Assembly (NCBI GenBank): GCA_027491435.1
Contig: JAOZFG010000004.1
Span: forward strand, 202,626-266,625
From: Thermoproteota archaeon
GTDB lineage: Archaea > Korarchaeota > Korarchaeia > Korarchaeales > Korarchaeaceae
DNA length: 64,000 bases
Reading direction: 5' to 3'
A program made the position numbers and the translations under genes. Under the pieces are notes generated by a model that searched no databases, was not told the origin of the DNA, and worked only from the letters and a program-made list of their open reading frames with translations. Positions 15,189-23,734 of this stretch are shown here, piece by piece. Each line of letters opens with the position of its first letter. Within the stretch, counting starts at the first letter, position 1.

Positions 15189-15905
15189 ATGGTCCTTCTG
15201 GAGACAAAAAATCTTTACTCAGGTTATGGCAAACTCAAGGTTCTTTTTGATATAAACTTCCAAGCCAGGGAGGGGGAGATCACCGTAGTGGTAGGCCCTA
15301 ACGGGGCCGGCAAGACGACCCTTCTTAACAGCATAATGGGCATAGCCACAATTCACAGCGGTAACGTTTACTTTGAGGGACAGGATGTAACTAGAATTCC
15401 CCCCTATAAGAAGGCTAGGATGGGTATCGCCTACCTACCACAGCTAGGCAACGTAGCGGCTGGCTTGAGCGTGGAGGAGAATCTGAAAATAGCTGGTTAC
15501 CTAATGCCTAAGGATGAGGTTCCTGAGAGAGTTGAGGAAATACTTGATATGTTTCCTAAGCTAAGAGAGCTTAGGAAGAGAAAGGCTGGCACTCTAAGTG
15601 GTGGAGAGAGGCGTATGTTGGCTATAGGCATGGCCCTCATGAGGAAGCCCAAAATACTTATGCTGGACGAGATGACCACGGACTTAGCACCAATACTCGT
15701 CAAGCAGGTCCTCAACACAGTAGTTGAGCTGAGGGATGAGCACAAACAGACCATACTCATGGTGGAGCAGCACGCTAAGAGGGCCCTCGAGATAGGGGAC
15801 AGAGGGTACTTGCTGGTCAGCGGTGAGATAAGGTATGAAGGCAACGCTAAGGAACTTCTCGAGCACCCGCAGTTCGCCAAACTGTACCTGGGTATAATAA
15901 GGTGA
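15189..15905 (+). CDS. livF: Branched-chain amino-acid ABC transporter ATPase LivF
   Basis: The second ATPase of the transporter, 238 residues. Walker A GPNGAGKT (about 36-43), Q-loop in IAYLPQLGNV, signature LSGGERRMLAIGMAL, Walker B ILMLDEMTTDLAP, and switch His in LMVEQHAKRAL are all present. LivF usually has DEPS-GLAP after Walker B; here the Pro is Met and the D-loop reads TTDLAP, a small deviation. The catalytic Glu is intact. It forms a heterodimer with LivG below the LivH/LivM channel. ATG follows GGGTGATCCT. Confidence 0.93.
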   Translation: MVLLETKNLYSGYGKLKVLFDINFQAREGEITVVVGPNGAGKTTLLNSIMGIATIHSGNVYFEGQDVTRIPPYKKARMGIAYLPQLGNVAAGLSVEENLKIAGYLMPKDEVPERVEEILDMFPKLRELRKRKAGTLSGGERRMLAIGMALMRKPKILMLDEMTTDLAPILVKQVLNTVVELRDEHKQTILMVEQHAKRALEIGDRGYLLVSGEIRYEGNAKELLEHPQFAKLYLGIIR

Positions 15906-15949
15906 GTGCCCTACCACACACAATCTTTATTAGACTCTAACCTGGGAGT

Positions 15950-16390
15950 GTGGTCGAGGAGATACCCTTGGATAAAGTGGAGGAGATAGGGATAAACTGG
16001 AACAAAATAGCTGAGAGGATCAACGAGGACCCCTATGAATTCTTGGAGATGGGTCCCACCAGAATGAGGAAACTGGTAATGGAGAACCTGAAGCCGCTGG
16101 CGCGCTTCGTCGGTGCCAAGGCAATAGTCTACGAGTGCGGCAAGTGGTACGCTAGAATTGAGAGGGTCGAGCTCGATGAGGACTACCCAGAGGTGAGCGA
16201 GGTGATAGACAAGGAGTGCTATGTATCACTTGAAGACGAAAACGGCTGCGAGGTCGTAGTGCTGGCTATCAGGGAGGACGAGACCGGTGAGTTGGAGGGC
16301 TTTGCCAGGTCGGCTGGCGAAATACTGGAGATCTTCTTGAGGGGGCAGGTCTGTGACAGCCAAGACCTAGACTTCGACGACGCGTGGTGA
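15950..16390 (+). CDS. Acidic protein of unknown function
   Basis: The 146-residue protein is strongly acidic and has no membrane segment. It contains the pattern MGPTRMRKLVMENLKPLARFVGAKAIVYECGKWYARIERVEL (start of this stretch near residue 34), then several Glu/Asp-rich segments, three Cys residues (about 63, 93 and 101) and a DFDDAW terminus. I do not recognise a family. GTG start; a GGGAG stretch precedes it. The stop is 1 nt before the ATG of the CDF transporter, so the two are very likely co-transcribed, and an acidic metal-related partner for the transporter is possible but unproven. Confidence 0.6.
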   Translation: MVEEIPLDKVEEIGINWNKIAERINEDPYEFLEMGPTRMRKLVMENLKPLARFVGAKAIVYECGKWYARIERVELDEDYPEVSEVIDKECYVSLEDENGCEVVVLAIREDETGELEGFARSAGEILEIFLRGQVCDSQDLDFDDAW

Positions 16391-16391
16391 G

Positions 16392-17264
16392 ATGAGACTA
16401 GCTGAGAGGGTAGCCATAGCCTCCTTGCTAGTTTCATTGATAATAGCCTTAACAAAGGTTTATATATTCCTAGTCACCAGCAGCGTCGTCGTACTAGCTG
16501 AGACTGTTGACTCCTTAGGAGATGTGTTAACCTCTGCTATAGCGTTAATTAGTGTGAGGTTCTCGGGGGTTCCCCCGGACGAGGACCACCCTTACGGACA
16601 TGAAAAGATTGACAGCCTCTTCGGGATGCTCTCCTCCTTTCTCCTAATAGAGCTAGAGATTGTTGTCTTATTTAACGCTTTGACCTCTCTAGTAAAGGGC
16701 CCTAACCCCCCTAGGGTTGACAATTGGGTCCTGGCGACCTTCGCATCGCTCTCATTGGTAAACCTCTTAAGGTCTCTATACCTCTGGAGGGCGGGAGAAG
16801 AGGAGACCAGCAGGACTCTTAAATCAGAGGCAATAAATTACGGTTGGGATTCGGGCAGGACTATTTTGGTGGCCGGCTTACTTCTTATAGCTAGGGAGTT
16901 TGCGCCTTGGGTTGATCCGACCTCGGCCCTGGTTATAACATCTCTAGTTATTCCATCAACCCTGAGGGTGTTCATCTCCTCAGCAAAGGACCTGATAGAT
17001 ATGATAGAACCTAAGATCCTAGTGGAGGTTGGCTCGGTGATAGGCTCCATCAAGGGAGTGAGGTCGGTGAAGTACGTTAGGGCTAGGAGGGTCGGTGGAA
17101 AGCTGTTTGTTGACTCCTTGATATGCGTGGAAGACCACATGAAGCCCGAGGATATAAAGAGGATGCATAGGGAGGTGAGGGCCGAGTTGGAGAGGAGGTT
17201 TGGTAAGGTGGACGTGGTACTTTCAGTCACCCCACCTGAAACTCACAGTTTGAACTCCTCATAA
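16392..17264 (+). CDS. Cation diffusion facilitator (CDF) family transporter
   Basis: A 290-residue membrane antiporter for divalent metal ions. Six segments can be drawn in residues 6-200, then a cytoplasmic ferredoxin-like domain (about 205-285). The first metal half-site is AETVDSLGDVL (D and D spaced by 4, near residues 40 and 44). HPYGHEKIDS follows TM2. The second half-site, normally H-x3-D, reads SEAINYGWDS, so the His is Asn while the Asp remains. That could change selectivity away from zinc. Upstream acidic gene is 1 nt away. The 3' end overlaps aspartokinase by 22 nt. Confidence 0.9.
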   Translation: MRLAERVAIASLLVSLIIALTKVYIFLVTSSVVVLAETVDSLGDVLTSAIALISVRFSGVPPDEDHPYGHEKIDSLFGMLSSFLLIELEIVVLFNALTSLVKGPNPPRVDNWVLATFASLSLVNLLRSLYLWRAGEEETSRTLKSEAINYGWDSGRTILVAGLLLIAREFAPWVDPTSALVITSLVIPSTLRVFISSAKDLIDMIEPKILVEVGSVIGSIKGVRSVKYVRARRVGGKLFVDSLICVEDHMKPEDIKRMHREVRAELERRFGKVDVVLSVTPPETHSLNSS

Positions 17265-18595
17265 ATTGCTCTGGCTGCCTCAACCCCATCCTTCCCATCT
17301 ACCACGAAGGATATATTTATCTCGGAGGATCCCTGGGATATCATCTTCACGTTAATACCCCTCTCGGCAACCGCTTTAAAGACCCTGGCAGCAACCCCTG
17401 GGGTGCCCCTCATACCGGCCCCTATGGCTGAAACCACCGACAAGTTATCCTCAACACTTATCTCAGAGAATATAGGCCCTAGCAGCAAGTCCTCAAGCAC
17501 GTTAGAGGTCATGGAAGAGTCCTTTCCGTCTACAACTAAGGATATGGACGACTCAGAGACACTCTGAGAGATCATCAACACGTTAATTCCGTGATCTCCC
17601 AACACCGTGAACAACCTTCCAGCCGTCCCGGGCCTCCCTATCATCCCCACTCCCCTCACTGTTATTATGGAAACGTCCTCTCTGAGACCTACGGCCTTAA
17701 CTATGCCCTCCTTCACCTCCTCCTCTTTACTGACTAGCGTTCCCGGGTCCTCTCTCTTCCAGAAGTTCCTTATCCTGACGGGGACCTCCTTTCTCATCGC
17801 AGGCTCCAGAAACTTGGGGTGCATTCCCTTTGCCCCGAAGAAGGAGAGCTCAATTGCCTCCCTGTAGGAGACCTTCCTTAAGACCCTGGGATTCTTGACA
17901 ACTTTAGGGCTCACTGACAGGAGGCCGTCTACGTCAGTCCATAGCACGACTTCATCAGCCCTCAAGGCTGCCCCAATTAAGGTGGCCGTTAAGTCGCTAC
18001 CTCCCCTGCCTAGAGTAGTTACCCTGCCATCTTGGGTTTCCCCAGTGAATCCAGCGACTACTGGAAGGGTGTCAGGCAGCAAAGCCCCAAGCCTATTCCT
18101 TATGTAGACTTCTGAAGCCCTGTAAAGGGGGTTAGCGTCTCCAAACCTGTCATCTGTTACAATTCCAGCCTCCCCTCCCATCATGAACCTGGCGTTTATC
18201 CCCCTCCTCCTCAGCTCCTTGACCACTATATTACCGACGAGCCTTTCACCGAAAGATGCTACGAAATCCCTGGACTTGGGGCTCAACTCTCCCAAGTAGA
18301 AGATGCCAGTTAACGCCCTCTCCAATATTGAGAGGTCCTCGTCTATCGCGCCTCTAAGGTCTAAAGCCGCCATAACTTCATCGTGTATCTCCCTAAGCTT
18401 TAGAAACTTGTTTTTGAGCTCCTCTTCCTTTCCTTCACTGGCTAAGTAAGCCATGTCTAGCAGCAAATCTGTGACCCCCTTAACGGCCGAGACTACAGCT
18501 ACATTTCCCTGGCCTTGACCCTCGAGGTAGTCTATTACCTTCAGGACGTCCTCAGGTAGCCTCATCACCGAGCCTCCAAATTTCATTACAAGCAT
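17243..18595 (-). CDS. lysC: Aspartate kinase with two ACT domains
   Basis: This enzyme phosphorylates aspartate, the first step toward threonine, methionine, lysine and isoleucine. KFGGSVM starts at residue 4 and is the conserved nucleotide-binding motif. TTLGRGGSDLTATLIGAAL (about 190-208) is the second kinase signature and VVLWTDVDGLLS the third. Two ACT repeats follow (about 300-375 and 380-450), each with a GMIGRPGTAGRLF or GMRGTPGVAARVF element, so feedback control by an end-product amino acid is likely. 450 residues is normal for a monofunctional enzyme. It lies directly after homoserine dehydrogenase with a 10-nt overlap, forming a threonine/methionine branch operon. Confidence 0.95.
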   Translation of the reverse strand: MLVMKFGGSVMRLPEDVLKVIDYLEGQGQGNVAVVSAVKGVTDLLLDMAYLASEGKEEELKNKFLKLREIHDEVMAALDLRGAIDEDLSILERALTGIFYLGELSPKSRDFVASFGERLVGNIVVKELRRRGINARFMMGGEAGIVTDDRFGDANPLYRASEVYIRNRLGALLPDTLPVVAGFTGETQDGRVTTLGRGGSDLTATLIGAALRADEVVLWTDVDGLLSVSPKVVKNPRVLRKVSYREAIELSFFGAKGMHPKFLEPAMRKEVPVRIRNFWKREDPGTLVSKEEEVKEGIVKAVGLREDVSIITVRGVGMIGRPGTAGRLFTVLGDHGINVLMISQSVSESSISLVVDGKDSSMTSNVLEDLLLGPIFSEISVEDNLSVVSAIGAGMRGTPGVAARVFKAVAERGINVKMISQGSSEINISFVVDGKDGVEAARAIYEEFKL

Positions 18596-19596
18596 CTCCC
18601 ATCACCTGCAAGCCTGACCTTTAACTCTACCAAGTCCCTGATAACGGCGGCAGCGGTCTCCCTGCCGCCAGCACCCTTACCGACTAAAGTTTGTTTGCCA
18701 GAGATCTCCGCCTCAACTTGAAGGGCGTTTAAAGCCCCCTTCACGTTTAAGGGGCTCTTCAAGCTGATCCTCTGGGGTTTCACGAGGTGACTTTCCCCGT
18801 CGGAGTAGGCGATGAGCTTGTAGGTTTCGCCATTTCTTAAGGCATCGCTCACGTTTTCAAGCCCTATGTCCCTAATTCCCTCTACTTCGACGTCTCTTAA
18901 GGTTACCCCGCTCTGAAACGCCACGTTCGACAGGATTACGAGCTTGGCAGCGGAGTCCCACCCATCGACGTCGGCGCTGGGATCAGCCTCGGCATACCCC
19001 AATTTCTGAGCCTCTTTCAACGCTTTCTCAAAGCTAAGGCCCTCTTCCATCCTAGTCAGGATGTAGTTAGTGGTCCCATTTATTATCCCCCTGATTCTGA
19101 TAACTCTCTCGCCTAGGAGGCACCTGCTAACGAACCTTATGAAGGGAGTACCTCCTCCCACAGCCCCGCTGAACAGGAAGTGAACCCCGTTATATTCGGC
19201 CAGCTCCATCAGAGCTGGCATCTCGACGGCTAACGGGCCTTTATTGGCGGTGATCACATGCTTGCCCGCCGAGAGGGCCTCCCTTATGTACCTCACTGCT
19301 GGCATCCCGTCTTTCAGGTTAGTTGGGGTGAGCTCCACTAAGACGTCCGTACCCCCCTTGATCAACTCGGTCAGGCTAGCTCTGTTAGGATGGTCGTTCA
19401 GGATCCCCCTTTCCTTCATCTTCAGGATCTCTGCTATGTTAAGGCCTTCTTCGTTATACACGGCGGTCTTCGAGTCGGCAACTCCCACCACCTTCAAGTT
19501 TAACCCATATTTGCTCTTCAACTCATGCCCTCTCTCCTGTACTTCCCTCAGCAGGGCCCTACCTACTGTCCCAAGCCCTATGATCACCGCTTTCAT
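18586..19596 (-). CDS. hom: Homoserine dehydrogenase
   Basis: Reduces aspartate semialdehyde to homoserine with NAD(P)H. The N-terminal Rossmann motif is VIIGLGTVGRAL (residues 4-15). Substrate-site blocks VITANKGPLAVEMP, SGAVGGGTPFIRF, RIRGIINGTTNYILTRMEEG and AEADPSADVDGWDSAAKLVIL are all present, including the catalytic Asp and Lys. There is no C-terminal ACT domain (336 residues), which is the short archaeal form; feedback is likely left to the linked aspartokinase. ATG start, 51 nt from the divergent PhoU-like gene. Confidence 0.95.
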   Translation of the reverse strand: MKAVIIGLGTVGRALLREVQERGHELKSKYGLNLKVVGVADSKTAVYNEEGLNIAEILKMKERGILNDHPNRASLTELIKGGTDVLVELTPTNLKDGMPAVRYIREALSAGKHVITANKGPLAVEMPALMELAEYNGVHFLFSGAVGGGTPFIRFVSRCLLGERVIRIRGIINGTTNYILTRMEEGLSFEKALKEAQKLGYAEADPSADVDGWDSAAKLVILSNVAFQSGVTLRDVEVEGIRDIGLENVSDALRNGETYKLIAYSDGESHLVKPQRISLKSPLNVKGALNALQVEAEISGKQTLVGKGAGGRETAAAVIRDLVELKVRLAGDGRCL

Positions 19597-19656
19597 TAAC
19601 CATGCCTAATAGTCTAGAATTAAAAAGGGGAGGCCCCTAAAATACCAGTGATAAAA

Positions 19657-20298
19657 ATGTCGCTGATTAAGGAGGAGATAAAAATCTTATTGTATGAGAT
19701 CAGGAAATTGAGTAATATTGCATTGGAGTTAACGGGACTTTGCGTAGAAGTTTTCGTCAATAAGAGAAAAGTAGACGGGTTAGTTAAGCAGGTGGAGGAG
19801 AAGAGCAACGTGATAAGTTTCTCATACATGGAGCTTAAGGAGAAGGTTTCTCAGGTTATAGCCAGGTATCAGCCGATGGCTGATGACCTGAGAACCCTGA
19901 TCTCCATCATGGAGATTGGGTACGGGCTTAATAGGCTGGGCAGGTACTCAAGGAATATAGCTCAGGTGTTGGAGGCCTTCCAAGAGGTGGAGAGGTGCGA
20001 CACGTCAATAGTGGTGACCCCGGCTGAAGTGGTCAACAGGATGGTTGAGATGGCCCTGAAGGCCTACGAGGAGAGGGACGCTTCCTTGGCTAGGGAGGTT
20101 ATCTCCATGGACGACACAGTGGATGGAGCTTACAACTCCTACATGAAGAAGGTTATCGAGGGTGAGGAGAAAGATCCCAAGTGCGCCGTGGCCAACACCC
20201 TCATACTCAGGTATCTGGAGAGGATGGCGGATCACGCCGTTCAGATAGCCGAAGAGTCCCTCTACATGATAGAGGGCTCCTATCTAATCGGACGCTAG
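19657..20298 (+). CDS. phoU: PhoU-domain protein
   Basis: A 213-residue all-helical protein with two PhoU-like three-helix repeats. The second repeat contains MALKAYEERDASLAREVISMDDTVDGAYNSYMKKVIE and RYLERMADHAVQIAEESLYMIEG, the latter matching the E-R-x-x-D-H-A-x-x-I-A motif that binds metal in PhoU. PhoU proteins regulate phosphate uptake and signalling. No pst genes are nearby. ATG 19657 chosen over an upstream GTG at 19648. The 3' end overlaps the EtfA gene by 15 nt. Confidence 0.8.
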   Translation: MSLIKEEIKILLYEIRKLSNIALELTGLCVEVFVNKRKVDGLVKQVEEKSNVISFSYMELKEKVSQVIARYQPMADDLRTLISIMEIGYGLNRLGRYSRNIAQVLEAFQEVERCDTSIVVTPAEVVNRMVEMALKAYEERDASLAREVISMDDTVDGAYNSYMKKVIEGEEKDPKCAVANTLILRYLERMADHAVQIAEESLYMIEGSYLIGR

Positions 20299-21309
20299 CC
20301 TCTTCCTCAGCTCTTCTAATAGGAGGGGGATCACCTCTCTGTAATCTGCCACCACCCCATAGTCACAACTCTCGAATATGGGGGCTTTGGGGTCCCTGTT
20401 TATGGCCACTATCACCTTGGCCGATTGGACGCCGACCATGTGCTGGGAGGTACCTGATATGCCTACAGCTATGTAGAGGTCCGGCCTTATGGTCTTCCCA
20501 GTCTGTCCAACTTGTCTACTTCTGGGAAGCCATCCCAGGTCTACTATCTTCCTGCTACCGGCCAAGGCCCCGCCCAATAGGCGAGCCAGCTCCCTTAACA
20601 TTTCCAGCCCTTTAGGGATGCCCAACCCGTATCCGCCTGCGACCACCACCTTGGCCTTGTCGATGGGCATCTCAACCTGAGACGTCTCCCTAAACTCCAG
20701 AAGCTCAACTTCTGAGGGATCAACCTTAACGGGCTCTCTTATTACCTCACCACTTCTGTTCTCATCTCTCGGCGGTGTTGGAAAGACGTTGGGCCTGACT
20801 GAGGCCATCTGAGGCCTCCTATCTGGCGTCACTATCTTAGCAAATATCTTGCCGCCGAAGGCGGGCCTAATCTGGATCAAGTTTCCCCTCTCATCCACGT
20901 CAAAGGCGGTGCAGTCGGCAGTCAACCCCGTCCTCAAGGGAATAGCTACTGAGCTAGCAACCTCCCTGCCCCTTCTCGTCCCGGGAAAGAGCACTATTTC
21001 GGGTTTGTACTTCACTATTAGTTTGTAGAGGGCTTGGGAGTACTTCTGTGGGTTATACGTGAGTAAATCGGGACTATCAGCGACGATCACCTGATCGGCC
21101 CCCCGATAAATGGCCTCCTTGGGCAGATCTCCCAGATCATGCCCTACGATTATTCCCGTTAGGGGAACCTCCAACCTGTCAGCCAGCCTTCTCCCCTCTC
21201 CTAAGAGTTGGAGGGACGCCTCCTCTATCGAGTCTCCCCAAGTCTCCAGGAAGACCCATACGCCCCTCCACTCATCCTTGTTGACGGGGGGCCATTCCTT
21301 ACAGACCAC
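20284..21309 (-). CDS. etfA: Electron transfer flavoprotein alpha subunit (first set)
   Basis: A 341-residue FAD-binding subunit. The C-terminal FAD domain shows VVVAGGYGLG, SRQVGQTGKTIRPDLYIAVGISG and KVIVAINRDPKAPIFESCDYGVVAD, which are ETF-alpha signatures. It forms a heterodimer with EtfB encoded just upstream (10-11 nt overlap) and accepts electrons from the acyl-CoA dehydrogenase encoded ahead of both. The N terminus begins with an extra MVCKEWPPVNKDEWRG stretch; a later start is possible but none is compelling. The 3' end overlaps PhoU. Confidence 0.94.
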   Translation of the reverse strand: MVCKEWPPVNKDEWRGVWVFLETWGDSIEEASLQLLGEGRRLADRLEVPLTGIIVGHDLGDLPKEAIYRGADQVIVADSPDLLTYNPQKYSQALYKLIVKYKPEIVLFPGTRRGREVASSVAIPLRTGLTADCTAFDVDERGNLIQIRPAFGGKIFAKIVTPDRRPQMASVRPNVFPTPPRDENRSGEVIREPVKVDPSEVELLEFRETSQVEMPIDKAKVVVAGGYGLGIPKGLEMLRELARLLGGALAGSRKIVDLGWLPRSRQVGQTGKTIRPDLYIAVGISGTSQHMVGVQSAKVIVAINRDPKAPIFESCDYGVVADYREVIPLLLEELRKRLASD

Positions 21310-22087
21310 CCTTCAACACCTCCAGAATCTTATCCGCCAACCACTTAGCAGCCTCAGCCGCCTCGCCCTGAAAGATCTCCCCCCTCCTCTTAGGAGGCTC
21401 TACCACAACCATGTCAACTACTCTAGTGGGAGATCCGGGAAATCCTACGCACTCGGGATCTATTCCAAGGTCATCCAAGCTCCAGAAATCGATGGCCCTC
21501 TTGGCCCTTATCTTACCCCTTATGGTGGGCCTCCTCGGCTTGTTCGCCCCTAGCACTACGGTTAGCAGGGCGGGAAGCCCAAGCCTCCAGACTTCAACCC
21601 CTCTCTCGCTTTCCCTCTCAACGGTTATGCTCTCATCCCCTATCTCAAGCACCTTGTGAACGTAGCTTATGAACGGAATCCCTAGGTGAACTGCAATTCC
21701 AGGTCCAACTTGACCGGTGGCGCTATCTATAGTCTCCTCACCGACCAATATCAGATCAGCCTTCAACTTCTTGGCGGCTTCAGCCAACACCCTTGAGGTG
21801 GCTAGGGTATCAGCCCCCGCCATTCTCCTATCCGTTAGCAGGATTCCCCTATCAGCCCCCATGGACACGGCTTCCATCAGCCCCTCCTTAGCCACTGGAG
21901 GGGCCATGCTAACGGCTATGACCTCCCCTCCAACCTTATCCCTTATCTGAAGGCCCATCTCCAGGGCGTTTAAGTCTGGGGGGTTTACTACGCTCTCTAC
22001 CCCGACTCTAACCAAAGTCTTAGTCACCGGGTCGAACTTCATCTGGTCTACTCTGGGCACCCACTTTATTCCAACCAGAATTCTCAT
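21299..22087 (-). CDS. etfB: Electron transfer flavoprotein beta subunit (first set)
   Basis: The 262-residue partner of EtfA. It starts MRILVGIKWVPRVDQMKFD, the standard EtfB N terminus, and contains GADRGILLTD and GEETIDSATGQVGPGIA (about 125-141). That last region is the nucleotide-binding loop; the QVGP ending resembles the loop of electron-bifurcating EtfB proteins, though the preceding residues differ. ATG 22087 is preferred because AGGGGC stands 8 nt upstream and the longer upstream frame (to 22162) overlaps the acyl-CoA dehydrogenase gene without homology. Operon order is acyl-CoA dehydrogenase, EtfB, EtfA. Confidence 0.94.
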   Translation of the reverse strand: MRILVGIKWVPRVDQMKFDPVTKTLVRVGVESVVNPPDLNALEMGLQIRDKVGGEVIAVSMAPPVAKEGLMEAVSMGADRGILLTDRRMAGADTLATSRVLAEAAKKLKADLILVGEETIDSATGQVGPGIAVHLGIPFISYVHKVLEIGDESITVERESERGVEVWRLGLPALLTVVLGANKPRRPTIRGKIRAKRAIDFWSLDDLGIDPECVGFPGSPTRVVDMVVVEPPKRRGEIFQGEAAEAAKWLADKILEVLKGGL

Positions 22088-22115
22088 TTTTAAAGCCCCT
22101 AAAAAAGAAAAGGGG

Positions 22116-23318
22116 TTACTTTTTGTAGGGAAGGTGCTCCTTACCCAGCAGGAACCTGGCAATTATCAACCTCATTATGTTCTGTCCGCCCTCAGCTCCG
22201 ACGTAGTAACTCATGACTCCTCTAAGGGCCATCTCTAGTGGGGTATCCTTAGTATAACCGTAGGCACCTGTGGCCTTCATGAACTCCTTTATAGCATCAA
22301 CTGAGAGTTCTGGAGCCAGCAGCTTAGCCATAGCAGCCCATAAACCTACTTCCTTTATTGTAGCGTTACCCTTGTCAAATTGATCTATCATCCAAGCGGC
22401 CTTGTATATCACCAGCCTAGTAGCTTCCAGCTTAGAGTAGTAATCCACCAGCGGGAACTGTATACCCTCGAAGGAGGCTAAAGACCTACCAAAGACGTTC
22501 CTGTTCTTCACGTACTCAGCAGTATAATCGAACATGCCCATTGCAGCCCCAGTGCAACCAGCAGCTACGAATACTCTAGCCCTGTTGAACCCCTCCATGG
22601 CTATCTTGAACCCCTCGTTAACCTCACCTATCAGGTAGTCGTCCGGCAGCTTGACGTTGTTTAACCTCATCCACCCGGTGCTTATCCCGCACCTGCCCAT
22701 ATCCTCGAAGAGCCCTGTTTCTATCCCAGGAGCGTCTATGGGAAGCCAGAAGATGCTCATCCCCCTGGAACCAGCCTCCGGCTTTGTCTTAACTAGCGTA
22801 ACGTAGCCTCCACCCAGCTCTTGTGCCTCAACTATGCCACTTATGAAGGTCTTCTCCCCGTTTAACACCCAGTGGTCGTCCTCCTTCTTAGCTAATGTCT
22901 TGAAACCGGCCACGTCACTTCCGCTCTGAGGCTCAGTTGAGTTAATCCCTACAAACCCCTCCCCCCTAGCCGCCTTACTCAGGACCTCCTTAGCCAACTC
23001 GGGCTTAGCGTATCTCTCCACTATTTTACCCCAAGAGGCCTCCACCAAGTGGAACACGGCAGTAGCCACGCTGGGATCAGCCCGAGCTAACTCCTCGGTG
23101 GCGATGGTTCCCATGACCCAGCTCGCACCCTGCCCTCCATACTCGGGCTTTATCGTCAACAGCAAAATTCCATTCTCTGCTAAGGCCTTTATGACTTCCT
23201 CAGGAATTCTGCATTTGGTGTCAATCTCCCTAGCCCTCGGAGCCAGAACCTCTGAGAGGAGTTCCCTCAAACTAGACCTGAAGACCTCTTCCTCCTCAGT
23301 AAAACCAAAGTCCACCAA
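22116..23318 (-). CDS. Acyl-CoA dehydrogenase
   Basis: A 400-residue FAD enzyme that introduces a 2,3-double bond into an acyl-CoA. The conserved blocks are present: YGGQGASW, GINSTEPQSGSDVAGFKTLAK (FAD and CoA loop), GEKTFISGI, DDYLIGEVNEGFKIAM, RVFVAAGCTGAAMGMFD and YGYTKDTPLEMALRGVMSYYVGAEGGQNIMRLIIARFLLG. The Glu catalytic base region near YVGAEGG is consistent with short- or branched-chain substrates, such as those from amino-acid breakdown. Start TTG 23318 (or GTG 23315) lies after GGGGTGA. The gene is followed by EtfB and EtfA, its probable electron acceptors. Confidence 0.94.
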   Translation of the reverse strand: MVDFGFTEEEEVFRSSLRELLSEVLAPRAREIDTKCRIPEEVIKALAENGILLLTIKPEYGGQGASWVMGTIATEELARADPSVATAVFHLVEASWGKIVERYAKPELAKEVLSKAARGEGFVGINSTEPQSGSDVAGFKTLAKKEDDHWVLNGEKTFISGIVEAQELGGGYVTLVKTKPEAGSRGMSIFWLPIDAPGIETGLFEDMGRCGISTGWMRLNNVKLPDDYLIGEVNEGFKIAMEGFNRARVFVAAGCTGAAMGMFDYTAEYVKNRNVFGRSLASFEGIQFPLVDYYSKLEATRLVIYKAAWMIDQFDKGNATIKEVGLWAAMAKLLAPELSVDAIKEFMKATGAYGYTKDTPLEMALRGVMSYYVGAEGGQNIMRLIIARFLLGKEHLPYKK

Positions 23319-23364
23319 TCGGGGTTCACCCCGTCCCTATTAAACAGGAAAAATTTAAAGTATC

Positions 23365-23661
23365 TTAACCGAACCGGTAGACCACTCCCTTGCCTCCCCT
23401 AGGGTAGCTCCAATGCAAATTGTTGTAAGGACATATTAGGAGGCAGGTGCCACACTCTAAGCAGCCCTCGTAGTTGTACATCATCTCGTTCGTGTGGGAG
23501 TTCCACTCATAAAGCTTAGCTGGACATCCCCTCTCACAGGCTCTAGTTTCACATTTTCTGCAGACTTCCTGATCAAGTATCCATATGTGGGGCTCCTCAT
23601 CAACCTCGAAGTGGGTGGAAGCTAGCTTATCCTCCACGGAGAGCTCGAACAGCTTAGACAT
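23365..23661 (-). CDS. fixX: Ferredoxin-like protein FixX
   Basis: A 98-residue Fe-S protein with CRKCETRACERGCP (about 34-47) and GCLECGTCLLICP (about 70-82), followed by LHWSYPRGGKGVVYRFG. The C-terminal W-x-YPRGGKGV-Y-RFG tail is diagnostic of FixX, the ferredoxin partner of the quinone oxidoreductase FixC. It lies on the minus strand while fixC (25414) is on the plus strand, so the FixABCX set is split between strands. It is transcribed divergently from the second EtfB; the gap is 73 nt. It is near but probably separate from the acyl-CoA dehydrogenase downstream. Confidence 0.93.
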   Translation of the reverse strand: MSKLFELSVEDKLASTHFEVDEEPHIWILDQEVCRKCETRACERGCPAKLYEWNSHTNEMMYNYEGCLECGTCLLICPYNNLHWSYPRGGKGVVYRFG

Positions 23662-23734
23662 GTTAACCCCTGTTAACTGAAGGCCATAACTAATAATTTT
23701 TTGATATTCCCCTTCCTAGACAGCCGGTGATCCC

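Noticed and set aside
22088-22162. Longer EtfB start at 22162
   Set aside because: The extra 25 residues overlap the acyl-CoA dehydrogenase gene and do not match EtfB; ATG 22087 begins with the standard MRILV sequence and has an RBS.
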